A stretch of 64,000 nucleotides of DNA from Peribacillus muralis (GCF_001439925.1 NZ_LMBV01000002.1:354449-418448), one strand, 5' to 3'. Counted from the first letter of the stretch, positions 26,932-35,172 are shown. Notes: generated by a model not told the origin, from the sequence alone. Numbers and translations: made by a program.

Positions 26932-28131
26932 ATGAAAGTGAATTATATCGAGCCTGGTGGAAAATCATTCAAGATGACAATCTTGGCTTTATTTCTTGGT
27001 AGTTTTGTAACGTTTGCCGATTTATATAGTACGCAGCCTGTCATTCCGGTGTTCGCCAAACAATTCGGCGTCTCCCCTGCAATGGCAAGCCTGTCCTTAT
27101 CATTCGCGACAGGGGCTCTGGCGATCTGTTTATTGCTCGTTTCCTTTTTCTCGGAAAATATCGATCGGAAAAAAATAATGGCGACAGCGCTCTCGCTATC
27201 TGCCATATTATCGATATGCGTGAGCTTCATCCACGATGACTTATACATCCTGATCACTATACGGGCGATTCAAGGTGCTGTACTCGCTGGTTTCCCGGCA
27301 ATTGCGATGGCCTACATCAATGAAGAATTCCATCCGAAAAGCTTAGGTTATGTGATGGGGATTTATGTGAGCGGCTCTAGCATCGGCGGATTGGCCGGCA
27401 GGCTGATTGTCGGGGTGCTGACCGATCATTTCTCATGGAATATAGCAATTGGCAGCCTTGGAGCCCTAAGCTTGCTCATTAGCCTGTTCTTCTGGCGGAT
27501 GCTTCCCGCTTCCAAGCATGCCAGTCACAATAAAGTGTCATTGTCGAGGATCAAAGCCTCCTTAATCAATAACTTAAGGAATGGCAGGCTAGTCCTCTTA
27601 TTCAGTATGGCTTTCCTATTGATGGGATCGTTTGTTACCGTTTATAATTTTGTGGGTATACCATTAATGGGACCGCCCTATAATTTATCACAGACATTAA
27701 TCGGCTTCATTTTCATCATCTATCTGGTCGGGACATTCAGTTCCACCTGGATGGGGAGGCTCGCCGATCAATATGGTCGGAAGGGCGTCCTTCTTTCCGG
27801 AATCGCAATCATGCTGCTGGGGGCGCTCTTAACCTTAGTGTCACCACTGCTGCTGAAAATAATCGGCCTGGCCCTGTTTACATTCGGTTTTTTTGGAGCC
27901 CACTCCATTGCCAGCAGCTGGATCGGAAGGTTAGCCGAAAAAAACGAAAAAGCACAAGCATCCTCTTTATATCTGCTGTTTTACTATGCAGGGTCCAGTG
28001 TAGTGGGGGCATCAGGCGGTTTATTTCTGATGAAGTTCGGATGGGTCGGGGTCATCTCGGCGGTATCCATCCTCATCGTGCTTGCTGCTTTTTGTGTCAT
28101 TAAGGTTGAAAAGGTCAAAAATATAACATGA
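26932..28131 (+). CDS. MFS transporter (YnfM/YybF-like)
   Basis: A 399-residue, twelve-helix major facilitator. Motif A-like loops are visible (SENIDRKKIMATAL after helix 2; GRLADQYGRKGVLL after helix 8). Helix 1 reads LALFLGSFVTFADLYSTQPVIPVFAKQFGVSPAMASLSLSFA, the pattern of the YnfM/YybF drug-efflux type. The substrate is unknown. The ATG follows GAAGGG. Confidence 0.85.
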   Translation: MKVNYIEPGGKSFKMTILALFLGSFVTFADLYSTQPVIPVFAKQFGVSPAMASLSLSFATGALAICLLLVSFFSENIDRKKIMATALSLSAILSICVSFIHDDLYILITIRAIQGAVLAGFPAIAMAYINEEFHPKSLGYVMGIYVSGSSIGGLAGRLIVGVLTDHFSWNIAIGSLGALSLLISLFFWRMLPASKHASHNKVSLSRIKASLINNLRNGRLVLLFSMAFLLMGSFVTVYNFVGIPLMGPPYNLSQTLIGFIFIIYLVGTFSSTWMGRLADQYGRKGVLLSGIAIMLLGALLTLVSPLLLKIIGLALFTFGFFGAHSIASSWIGRLAEKNEKAQASSLYLLFYYAGSSVVGASGGLFLMKFGWVGVISAVSILIVLAAFCVIKVEKVKNIT

Positions 28132-28209
28132 TTTTCAGGCTGCTGAATATAATCTAGTGAAAAAGGATAGAGAATAATAGATTGATTAGAGAAGAGGGTA
28201 ATAGATAGA

Positions 28210-28539
28210 GTGAAACGAAAAGCTGTAATTCTCATTGGGTTGTTAGCCGTTTTAATTATATTATTCATTGTATACTTAACAAGTCCGGGCAGATTGGCAA
28301 AAGTGGAGATCGTCGAAAAATACTATCCCCATTTCTCCGATGGCAAGGCGGTCGGTTTTAAGACGAACGAAATCATTGCTGTGTCGGAAACCGAAGAGGG
28401 CTCCAATTGTGCAATGAAATTCAACAATGGGGAAACGTTGGAAATAGATTGTGACCGTTATTTAAACTATAAAATCGGTGAAACGGTCTACATTACTACT
28501 GAAGGAAACCATGTGAAGGAAATTCGGAGAAAAAGATAA
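28210..28539 (+). CDS. Membrane-anchored protein of unknown function
   Basis: A 109-residue protein with one N-terminal anchor (AVILIGLLAVLIILFIVYL, about residues 5-23) and an extracytoplasmic beta-rich domain of about 80 residues with two Cys (SNCAMKF, EIDCDRY) that could form a disulfide. The start is GTG at 28210 after GAGGG. I do not recognise the family. It is followed directly by a terminator. Confidence 0.6.
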   Translation: MKRKAVILIGLLAVLIILFIVYLTSPGRLAKVEIVEKYYPHFSDGKAVGFKTNEIIAVSETEEGSNCAMKFNNGETLEIDCDRYLNYKIGETVYITTEGNHVKEIRRKR

Positions 28540-28543
28540 GACG

Positions 28544-28573
28544 AAAACCCAGGCCAAATGGACTGGGTTTTAT
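28544..28573 (+). terminator. Terminator copy 1, left of the GC-rich repeat
   Basis: AAACCCAGGCCAAATGGACTGGGTTT: stem AAACCCAG / CTGGGTTT. Nearly the same sequence occurs again at 28831-28859 on the other side of the repeat element. Confidence 0.8.
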
Positions 28574-28690
28574 TCCGAGACCTATTTGATTTATTAGTGG
28601 ATTAGAAGCAGCTATGAGTGAAGTGGAATGCAACGCTCCGCGAAAAAGCTTTCTTAAACTGTTGCCAATCCAAATGTTAAAACGGAGGGT

Positions 28691-28783
28691 GCGAGACTCC
28701 TGCGGGAAATGCGCGTCACGGGAGACCCCGCAGGCAAGCGCCGAGGGCGGACCGCCTCTTGGAAAGCTAAGTGCCTGCAGTGA
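28691..28783 (+). repeat. GC-rich interspersed palindromic element, copy 1
   Basis: A GC-rich block starting GCGAGACTCCTGCGGGAAAT and ending near GTGCCTGCAGTG, with the stem CCTGCGGG / CCCGCAGG inside. The reverse strand of the window end (63902-64000) carries a second, clearly related copy. Similar sequences are familiar to me from intergenic regions of many Bacillaceae, but I know of no settled function. The full element may extend to about 28600-28800. The 72-codon open frame across it (28614-28832) is not credited. Confidence 0.8.
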
Positions 28784-28830
28784 AAAGGAACGACGTTTAT
28801 CTCATGTTCATGCAGAAAATACTACAAACT

Positions 28831-28859
28831 GAAACCCAGCCAAGTGGACTGGGTTTTTC
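28831..28859 (+). terminator. Terminator copy 2, right of the GC-rich repeat
   Basis: AAACCCAGCCAAGTGGACTGGGTTT followed by TT. It differs from copy 1 by one deletion and one or two substitutions. Confidence 0.7.
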
Positions 28860-29001
28860 ATTTTTTATCTTTGTTTTTCGTTTTATCTTTTTTATTACGC
28901 CGTAGTACATCCAAAATCCTGCGGCTGTTATTTTTACTGTTTATGAGTTCGACTAAATCGCTCATGTTTTCAGATTCAAAGTCTTTTTCATTCTTTTTCA
29001 T
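28858..29001 (-). CDS. Small Lys-rich protein (47 residues), unknown
   Basis: This frame reads MKKNEKDFESENMSDLVELI, then NSKNNSRRILDVLRRN and a Lys/Asp-rich tail. The ATG at 29001 is preceded by GGAGGG at a good distance, which is the chief support. The charge pattern suggests a short helix plus a disordered basic tail. I do not recognise a family. Confidence 0.5.
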   Translation of the reverse strand: MKKNEKDFESENMSDLVELINSKNNSRRILDVLRRNKKDKTKNKDKK

Positions 29002-29145
29002 CGTATCCCTCCAAGTCATATAACATAATACCCTTTTTGTGAATGGGGTAAACGTCTCTTATCATATTGGTAATAGAAGGATTTTATATCACAAACCATT
29101 AATTATTTGTTAAAATGTGATAAAAGCCCTGTAAGGGAGGTCGAA

Positions 29146-30009
29146 ATGGAACAATTAAGAATGATCGGCGAAAAAATTGAAAAATTCAAAAACATATTAG
29201 TGGAGCATATTGAATTGTTTGACGAAGAGGATTCACGCTATGACCTTGAAACGAGTAAACAAGTAAGATCACAGCTCATTCAAATTCACGCTGATGCGTT
29301 AATTCATGGTAAGGAACAAGCAATGTCGAGTATGAAAGCTACCGGCATGATAATCGGAAAGCGCATCGTGGATATGGGAATAACTTTAGATAAATGCATT
29401 GAGGAAGCCCAACTGCTCCGTAACCTTTTTTGGAGCTTCATTGAAGAAGAGGTAAGCAACAGGTACTACTCCATTGAAATATTACTGAAGGCAAGTTCGA
29501 TAATCGATTCAATCCTCGACCAATACATTCACTGTATCAGCATAAGCTATGTCAACCATTATAAACAAATGGCCACTGTAGCAAATGAATCACTGCAAAA
29601 AATAAAGGAAAACCAAGAAGTCATGGAGGAGTTGGCGACTCCAATCGTTCAGACCGTATTAAAGGACGTGCTGCTCTTCCCGATGATCGGACGCGTTGAT
29701 GACTGGAGAATGGAATCGATGCAATCGAGGCTCCTGCAAAAATGTGCCAATTTACACGCAGAAGTCCTGATTATCGATTTCTCCGGGATTACGTTTACGA
29801 AGGAGAGCAATATGCTTTTCCTGCTTGAGCAATTAGTGGGGGCCCTGTCGTTGATGGGAACGGAAACGATGGTCGTCGGCTTCACCCCCGATGTGGTGAA
29901 ACGGATTGTCAAACTAGACTTTGCCAATCACGTAAAAGCCTTTCTATCATTTGCGCAGGCCATGGAATTTATCTTTAAGCAAAGAGGTCTGGCCCTTCAG
30001 CCACTATGA
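29146..30009 (+). CDS. RsbR-type stressosome protein (STAS domain) with acidic residues at both phospho-sites
   Basis: A 287-residue protein. Residues 1-150 are an all-helical non-haem-globin-like sensor region. Residues about 163-280 are a STAS domain (EELATPIVQTVLKDVLLFPMIG... and VLIIDFSGITFTKES). This is the layout of RsbR co-antagonists, which form the stressosome with RsbS and hold RsbT, upstream of sigma-B. In B. subtilis RsbRA, Thr171 and Thr205 (34 residues apart) are phosphorylated by RsbT. The aligned positions here are Asp186 and Glu220, also 34 apart. The start at 29146 has AAGGGAGGT; the frame is open from 29107. Monocistronic; no rsbS or rsbT nearby. Confidence 0.8.
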   Translation: MEQLRMIGEKIEKFKNILVEHIELFDEEDSRYDLETSKQVRSQLIQIHADALIHGKEQAMSSMKATGMIIGKRIVDMGITLDKCIEEAQLLRNLFWSFIEEEVSNRYYSIEILLKASSIIDSILDQYIHCISISYVNHYKQMATVANESLQKIKENQEVMEELATPIVQTVLKDVLLFPMIGRVDDWRMESMQSRLLQKCANLHAEVLIIDFSGITFTKESNMLFLLEQLVGALSLMGTETMVVGFTPDVVKRIVKLDFANHVKAFLSFAQAMEFIFKQRGLALQPL

Positions 30010-30068
30010 TGGAGATATCCTAGTTAGGGTATCTTTTTTTTAGAGCATCAAAGAAAGGTGGATGAACA

Positions 30069-30509
30069 ATGTTTTCCAAGAAAAATGAGAATTTGGATGA
30101 ACCATATCAAAAATGGTATTGTATAGGAATCATGACAGATCACGGACTGGAGGATGAAGAATATGATGTGTTATCAAAGCGCATCCGCGACTCAATCCAA
30201 AATGTATCGGTCATATCGGATCTGATTCGGGTGAAATGGGACCGGGAAAAATTGCAAAGCCTAAATGAACGTTTTCAGCACCCGGTATATTCCGACCCAT
30301 GCTTCATCATCAATGAATTCATACCAGAAGATATAAAAAAAGAAAGAAAGCTACTCCAAAAAAACAATAAATGGAAGAGACTCTTCGGATTCCTCTCCCC
30401 GATGGACTACATGGAAGCAGAGACAAAGGCGGCCCATGACTTTGATAAGTCCCTCCTTTATACAGATGATGTAAATCAAGTCATTCAATACATACAGACC
30501 AATAGCTAA
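30069..30509 (+). CDS. Protein of unknown function (146 residues)
   Basis: A soluble, charged protein beginning MFSKKNENLDEPYQKWYCIGIM, rich in Asp/Glu/Lys. It has no signal peptide or membrane helix. AGAAAGGTGG precedes the ATG. I do not recognise a domain. It ends just before a strong hairpin and the large tandem array. Confidence 0.6.
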   Translation: MFSKKNENLDEPYQKWYCIGIMTDHGLEDEEYDVLSKRIRDSIQNVSVISDLIRVKWDREKLQSLNERFQHPVYSDPCFIINEFIPEDIKKERKLLQKNNKWKRLFGFLSPMDYMEAETKAAHDFDKSLLYTDDVNQVIQYIQTNS

Positions 30510-30513
30510 ACTA

Positions 30514-30542
30514 AAGCACCGATACATCGTATCGGTGCTTCT
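30514..30542. terminator. Hairpin before the tandem array
   Basis: A perfect 12-bp inverted repeat AAGCACCGATAC / GTATCGGTGCTT with a 3-nt loop. Only a short T-run follows. Confidence 0.7.
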
Positions 30543-30594
30543 CCAATGCAGATACAACCCACAAGAAAAAGGCCGAATCATGAGAGTGCCGAAT

Positions 30595-31480
30595 TCACGA
30601 ATAAACCGCTCAAACTCACGAATAAACAGACCAAACTCACGAATAAAGTACCGAAATTCACGAATAAACCGCTCAAACTCACGAGTAAACCGCCCAATTC
30701 ACGAGTAAACCGCTCAAATTCACGAGTAAACGCCGAATTCACGAGTAAACCGCTCAAACTCACGAGTAAACGCCGAATTCACGAGTAAACCGCCCGAATT
30801 CACGAGTAAACCGCTCAAACTCACGAGTAAACGCCCAATTCACGAGTAAAGTACCGAAATTCACGAATAAAGTCGCCGAATTCACGAATAAACCGCTCAA
30901 ACTCACGAGTAAGCGCCGAATTCGCGAGTAAACCGCCCAAACTCACGAGTAAACGCCGAATTCACGAGTAAACAGTCCAAACTCACGAATAAAGTACCGA
31001 AATTCACGAATAAACCGCTCAAACTCACGAATAAACCGCCCAAATTCGCGAGTAAACCGTTCAAACTCACGAGTAAACCGCTCAAACTCACGAGTAAGCG
31101 CCAAATTCACGAGTAACCGCCAAATTCACGAGTAAACAGGCCAAATTCACGAATAAAGTCGCCAAACTCACGAATAAAGTACCGAAATTCACGAATAAAC
31201 CGCCCAAACTCACGAATAAACCGCCCAATTCACGAGTAAACCGCTCAAACTCACGAGTAACCGCCCAATTCACGAGTAAAGTACCGAAATTCATGAATAA
31301 AGTCGCCAAACTCACGAATAAAGTACCGAAATTCACGAATAAACCGCTCAAACTCACGAATAAACCGCCCAATTCACGAATAAACCGCTCAAACTCACGA
31401 ATAAACCGCCCAATTCACGAGTAAACAGTCCAACCTCACGAGTAAGCGCCCCAACCTCACGAGTTATACAGCCCAAATTC
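30595..31480. repeat. Large tandem array, locus B: about 43 units of 19-21 bp
   Basis: By direct reading there are about 43 head-to-tail units. Each has a near-invariant 10-bp core TCACGARTAA (two TCGCGAGTAA, one TCATGAATAA) followed by 9-12 bp drawn from a small set: ACCGCTCAAAC, ACCGCCCAAT, ACGCCGAAT, AGTACCGAAAT, AGTCGCCAAAC, ACAGTCCAAAC. Unit length varies between 19, 20 and 21 bp, so no reading frame is kept; the open frames of 60-94 codons across it are by-products. It fills most of the 1.09-kb gap before the penicillin-acylase-like gene, ending about 115 bp upstream of its start. No promoter is obvious between array and gene. Confidence 0.92.
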
Positions 31481-31595
31481 CATAATTTCAAGAAAACTGT
31501 TCAAATTGTCGGAGGTTGGTAGGAAAGATGGAGGGAGGCGCGGAATATTTAAGTGGAAAGAAAGAGAGTTTTTAAGGGGAGAGGGAGTTGAGTCG

Positions 31596-33965
31596 ATGGA
31601 AGTTGCCGTACCTCAGCAAAGGCCGAAGCGAAAGTGGAGGAGGCGAGCACTATGGAGTGGTGGAATCCTGATTTTTCTTTTGCTGTCTGTCCTGATTGCA
31701 GCGAATGTATTTCTATCACGATCGTTGCCGGAAACGAAGGGGGAAATTTCGCTGCCGGGTCTTTTGAAACCGGTTACGGTGGTGCGGGATTCCAGTGGGG
31801 TCCCGCATATCCAGGCTGCGAATGAGCATGATTTGTATTTAGCTCAGGGGTATATTCAAGCGCAAGACCGTTTATTTCAAATGGATTTAAGCAGGCGTCA
31901 GGCGTCAGGAAGATTGAGCGAGGTGATTGGTGAGAAAACTGTCAAAAATGATAAGTATTTTCGCACCCTTGGGCTGAGACGGGCGGCTGAAGCCTCCTAC
32001 GCGGAATATACATCCGAAGGGAAAGAAGCGTTGGATGTGTTTGCCGAGGGGGTCAATCAGTATATCGATGAACTGAAGGAGAATGGAAAATGGCCGGTCG
32101 AGTTCACTTTGCTCGGATATGAACCCGAGCCGTGGACACCTGTGGATTCGCTGACCATCGGTAAATATATGGCTTTTGATTTAGGCGGGAACTGGGAGGA
32201 CCAGGCGTTCAGACAGTATTTGCTGCAAACGTTCCCTAAGGAAAAGGCGTATGATTTATTTCCGGATTATCCAAAGAATGCTCCTTATATCATTGGTAAG
32301 GAGGAACTGGATATTGAGAAAAGCTTTGCATCGGCCGTTATTCCATATGAATTCAATGGCAGCAATAATTGGGTCGTATCGGGCAGCAAAACGGATTCCG
32401 GTAAGCCGCTATTGACGGATGATCCGCATCTAGGGTTGGCTACACCGTCGGTTTGGTATCAAATGCATTTGGAGGCTCCGACAGTCAATGTGAGCGGGGT
32501 GATTTTTGCCGGAATTCCGGGCATCATCCTCGGTCATAATGAAAAGGTCGCATGGGGAGTGACCAATACGGGTCCGGATGTTCAGGATTTGTTCATTGAG
32601 AAGAGAAACCCGAAAAACGAAAGTGAATTCGCCTTCAAGGATACATGGGAAAAAGCTGAAATCGTGGACGAGCCGATTAAGGTGAAGGATGGTAAGACGC
32701 TTGATTATAAGGTGACGGTCACACGTCATGGACCGGTCATCTCCGAGTTTGCCGGCAAAAGCGGGAAAGATACTGTGCTTGCATTAAGGTGGACGGCACT
32801 TGATCCGTCCGCAGAGCTTGAAGCGGTATTGAATATGAATAAAGCGGGAAACTGGAACGATTTCGAAAAAGCTCTATTGAAATTCGAAACGCCGGCACAG
32901 AATTTCGTCTTTGCCTCCATTGATGGGACCATTGCCTATAAGGCAAACGGGAAAATCCCGATCCGGAGAAAAGGTGATAGTATGCTGCCTGTTCCGGGCT
33001 GGACGGATGAATATGAATGGACAGGCTATATCCCGTTTGATGAACTTCCAAAAACGATCAACCCGAAGGAAGGATTCATATCGACGGCGAATAATAAAGT
33101 CATCTCAGATGATTATCCTTACCACATCAGCAATAACTGGGCCCAGCCATACCGTCAGATGCGGATACAGGAGTTTTTGAAAGCCAATAAAAAGCTGACG
33201 GCATACGATATGCAAACATTGCAGATGGATCAAGTGAATCTTCAAGCCAAGGAGTTTGTTCCTCAATTCCTGGAGGTATTTAAGGGCTCATCGGGCAAAC
33301 AGGAAGTAGAGGCGTTAAGGATATTGAAGAAATGGAATCATATTGATTCGGTAGATGAAGCGGCACCGCTGATTTTTAATGTTTGGATGAAAAAAATAGG
33401 GGATGTTCTGCTTAAGGAGGAAATACCTGAGGAAACCCTTAACCTCTTTAATGGCAGGCGTTCGGCAGTTGATGAACTGCTGCGACGTGGATTGGACGGT
33501 AAGCCGGGTCCTTGGATTGTAGATGGCGGCGGTCTGGAGCAGGTGCTTGCCAAGTCGCTACAGCAGACGTTAACGGAATTGGAAGAAACACAGGGGAATG
33601 ATATGGCTGATTGGGAATGGGGGAACTATCATCAGGTAAGGTTCAATCACCCGTTATCGAGTGTCACCCCGTTAAATTATTTGTTTAACAGCGGCGGCGG
33701 GGTTCCGGTCGGCGGCAGCAGCGTCACCGTGCAGGCAGCGGCATTTTTAGATGACGGAACCGTTAATCATGGCGGCTCCTGGAGGTTCGTCATCGATCTA
33801 GCGGACATGAATCAAGGCTATCATCTCGTTGGTCCTGGCCAATCAGGTAACGTCAAAAGCGAATGGTACGACGATCAGCTTGACGATTGGGCAGAAGGGA
33901 CTTATCACAAAACGGTAATGAATGAGCCAAAAGGTGACAAGCTGACATTGAAACCGTCAAAATGA
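31596..33965 (+). CDS. Membrane-anchored penicillin-acylase-family Ntn hydrolase
   Basis: A 789-residue enzyme made as a precursor that cuts itself. A basic N-terminus and one helix (ALWSGGILIFLLLSVLIAANVFL, about residues 20-42) anchor it outside the membrane. The alpha chain region (VVRDSSGVPHIQAANEHDLYLAQGYIQAQDRLFQMDLSRRQASGRLSE) is typical. Self-cleavage should occur at Gly255-Ser256 in NGSNNWVV, leaving Ser as the N-terminal nucleophile of the beta chain. GVTNTGPDVQDLFIEK and the Asn in ISTANNKV complete the site. Penicillin or acyl-homoserine-lactone amides are possible substrates; neither is shown. Start 31596 follows GGGAG; the open frame begins at 31506. Confidence 0.85.
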   Translation: MEVAVPQQRPKRKWRRRALWSGGILIFLLLSVLIAANVFLSRSLPETKGEISLPGLLKPVTVVRDSSGVPHIQAANEHDLYLAQGYIQAQDRLFQMDLSRRQASGRLSEVIGEKTVKNDKYFRTLGLRRAAEASYAEYTSEGKEALDVFAEGVNQYIDELKENGKWPVEFTLLGYEPEPWTPVDSLTIGKYMAFDLGGNWEDQAFRQYLLQTFPKEKAYDLFPDYPKNAPYIIGKEELDIEKSFASAVIPYEFNGSNNWVVSGSKTDSGKPLLTDDPHLGLATPSVWYQMHLEAPTVNVSGVIFAGIPGIILGHNEKVAWGVTNTGPDVQDLFIEKRNPKNESEFAFKDTWEKAEIVDEPIKVKDGKTLDYKVTVTRHGPVISEFAGKSGKDTVLALRWTALDPSAELEAVLNMNKAGNWNDFEKALLKFETPAQNFVFASIDGTIAYKANGKIPIRRKGDSMLPVPGWTDEYEWTGYIPFDELPKTINPKEGFISTANNKVISDDYPYHISNNWAQPYRQMRIQEFLKANKKLTAYDMQTLQMDQVNLQAKEFVPQFLEVFKGSSGKQEVEALRILKKWNHIDSVDEAAPLIFNVWMKKIGDVLLKEEIPEETLNLFNGRRSAVDELLRRGLDGKPGPWIVDGGGLEQVLAKSLQQTLTELEETQGNDMADWEWGNYHQVRFNHPLSSVTPLNYLFNSGGGVPVGGSSVTVQAAAFLDDGTVNHGGSWRFVIDLADMNQGYHLVGPGQSGNVKSEWYDDQLDDWAEGTYHKTVMNEPKGDKLTLKPSK

Positions 33966-33971
33966 TCAGAA

Positions 33972-34016
33972 AAAAAGAACCAGGTCCAGCTTGAATTGGA
34001 CTTGGTTCTTTTTCAT
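33972..34016. terminator. Bidirectional terminator between the acylase gene and rsoA
   Basis: Stem AAGAACCAGGTCCA / TGGACTTGGTTCTT with one wobble and an 8-nt loop, followed by TTTTT; A-run on the left. Confidence 0.9.
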
Positions 34017-34231
34017 TATTTTTGCTTAGTCAAGAATTGGGCAAGGAATTCCTCGAAATTAGGTGCCTCGATAGCGGCGATTTTTTCATAGGATTCAATG
34101 ATTTTAAGTTTTATCTCTTGTTCCAAGTCATTTCGGTCTTGATAGTTTGTGTTTTTTAATGATTTTTTTATTTTAGGATTCAAAGAATCGATAAGGTCCA
34201 CCAATTCCTCTTTTGACAGTTTTTTATCCAC
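34016..34231 (-). CDS. rsoA: RsoA-like sigma-factor co-subunit (region 2-like)
   Basis: A 71-residue helical protein. LNPKIKKSLKNTNYQDRNDLEQEIKLKIIESYEKI resembles sigma-70 region 2 and the helix-turn-helix-16 class. In B. subtilis RsoA supplies region-2 function to SigO, which lacks it, and both are required for transcription. The start is GTG at 34231 with AAAGGAG upstream; the ATG at 34264 is less likely. It overlaps the end of sigO by 8 bp, so they are translationally coupled. Confidence 0.75.
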   Translation of the reverse strand: MDKKLSKEELVDLIDSLNPKIKKSLKNTNYQDRNDLEQEIKLKIIESYEKIAAIEAPNFEEFLAQFLTKQK

Positions 34232-34850
34232 AATGGCTTTTCTCCTTTCTGTTATATACCTCATCCATATAGTGCTTGCGGAGTTTCATCAGTGCTTGTT
34301 TGCGGATGCTTGAAATATTCTGCGGTGACTCATGGAAATAGGCTGCAATTTCCTTGTTGGATAGTCCATAAGAAAAGACCATGGTCAGTACGAGATTTTG
34401 TTTGGCCGTTAACTTTTCCAAGGCTTTTATCATCTCTTCATCACTGATATGTGAGGATAGATCATTCGTTTCCCCCATTTTTTCTAGCTGAACATCGTAA
34501 TTGCCGACTCGATCGATCATACCGACAGCATCGCTCGGGGTCGCATCAAGTACCATTCGATAGCGTTCCCGCTGCTTCCGTACCCTTTTATCAAAATCAA
34601 CCGAGAAAAAATAAATCAAGGAGCACATGTATTTATATACCTTAGCCCTGTAATAGAAAATTTTGAAAGTCTCGTTGAGATGACATATGTTGTGAGAAGA
34701 AGGGGAGTCAAGCGTCTCGGTGAGAATCTTCATATGCTCTGGGTTTTGTAAAAATACTTGAATGATCGGTTGTTCAAAGAAAGCTGAATACTGTTGCTGT
34801 AAAAACTCCAATGAATGAGAAAAAAAATGAGAAGTTAATGGGTTCATCAT
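34224..34850 (-). CDS. sigO: RNA polymerase sigma factor SigO (YvrI family)
   Basis: A 208-residue sigma factor. The N-terminal half has the SigO-type sequence (EQPIIQVFLQNPEHMKILTETLDSP, then FFSVDFDKRVRKQRERY), which I recall closely matching B. subtilis SigO. The C-terminal region 4 helix-turn-helix is LEKLTAKQNLVLTMVFSYGLSNKEIAAYFHESPQNISSIRKQALMKLRKHY. No full region 2 is present, fitting the two-subunit model with rsoA, which overlaps its end. Start 34850 (ATG ATG) follows AAAGGAGGG. In B. subtilis SigO-RsoA responds to acid or envelope stress and drives oxdC-yvrL, its own operon and yvrJ; no oxdC is in this window. Confidence 0.85.
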   Translation of the reverse strand: MMNPLTSHFFSHSLEFLQQQYSAFFEQPIIQVFLQNPEHMKILTETLDSPSSHNICHLNETFKIFYYRAKVYKYMCSLIYFFSVDFDKRVRKQRERYRMVLDATPSDAVGMIDRVGNYDVQLEKMGETNDLSSHISDEEMIKALEKLTAKQNLVLTMVFSYGLSNKEIAAYFHESPQNISSIRKQALMKLRKHYMDEVYNRKEKSHCG

Positions 34851-34871
34851 TGTTATCCCTCCTTTAAATAT

Positions 34872-34901
34872 TAAAGTGATAGGCAAGGGGAATAAATCAA
34901 T
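34872..34901 (-). promoter_or_regulatory. Candidate SigO-RsoA promoter of sigO-rsoA
   Basis: Read leftward: ATTGATTT, 14 nt, TCACTTTA, ending 21 nt before the sigO start. The same two blocks, with 13 nt between them, precede yvrJ in the opposite direction (34947-34975). It fits autoregulation known for SigO. Recognition by SigO-RsoA is inference. Confidence 0.6.
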
Positions 34902-34906
34902 TATAT

Positions 34907-34922
34907 AAGAACATTTGTTCTT
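34907..34922. promoter_or_regulatory. Palindrome between the divergent sigO and yvrJ promoters
   Basis: AAGAACA-TT-TGTTCTT, a perfect 7-bp-arm palindrome lying between the two candidate promoters. Possible operator for an unknown regulator. Confidence 0.4.
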
Positions 34923-34946
34923 TTATCCATGAATCAATAGTGCTAG

Positions 34947-34975
34947 ATTGATTTTTCTTAAAAAGTTTCACTTTA
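34947..34975 (+). promoter_or_regulatory. Candidate SigO-RsoA promoter of yvrJ
   Basis: ATTGATTT, 13 nt, TCACTTTA, ending 32 nt before the yvrJ start. Matches the element in front of sigO on the other strand. Confidence 0.6.
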
Positions 34976-35007
34976 GATAGCAGATACAAAGAAAAGGGGT
35001 GAAGAGG

Positions 35008-35172
35008 ATGATGATTGAGGATGCTACTATGTGGGTTTCATTAGTTAGCGAATTTGGCTATCCATTCGTCGTTTCTATGTTTTTGCTCTTCCGCTTCGGT
35101 AAACAATTAAAAGAACTGACAACGGACGTAGAGAACTTAAAAAAGTCCGCTCATAAAACGAAAAAACGATAA
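35008..35172 (+). CDS. yvrJ: YvrJ family small membrane protein
   Basis: A 54-residue protein. Residues 8-30 (MWVSLVSEFGYPFVVSMFLLFRF) form one helix with the FGYP-V-S pattern of YvrJ. The tail is charged and helical (GKQLKELTTDVENLKKS). The ATG at 35008 (a second at 35011) follows AAGGGGTGAAGAGG. It is divergent from sigO-rsoA; in B. subtilis yvrJ belongs to the SigO regulon. Function unknown. Confidence 0.8.
   Translation: MMIEDATMWVSLVSEFGYPFVVSMFLLFRFGKQLKELTTDVENLKKSAHKTKKR

Noticed and set aside
28614..28832. 72-codon frame over the GC-rich element
   Set aside because: It coincides with an interspersed non-coding repeat and has no ribosome site.
30546..31372. Repeat-rich coding frames of 60-94 codons across the array, on both strands
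   Set aside because: Units of 19, 20 and 21 bp break the frame repeatedly, and no ribosome site precedes any start.
30595..31480. CRISPR array
   Set aside because: The constant part is only about 10 bp and the linkers are a few recurring types, not unique spacers; no cas gene is in the window.
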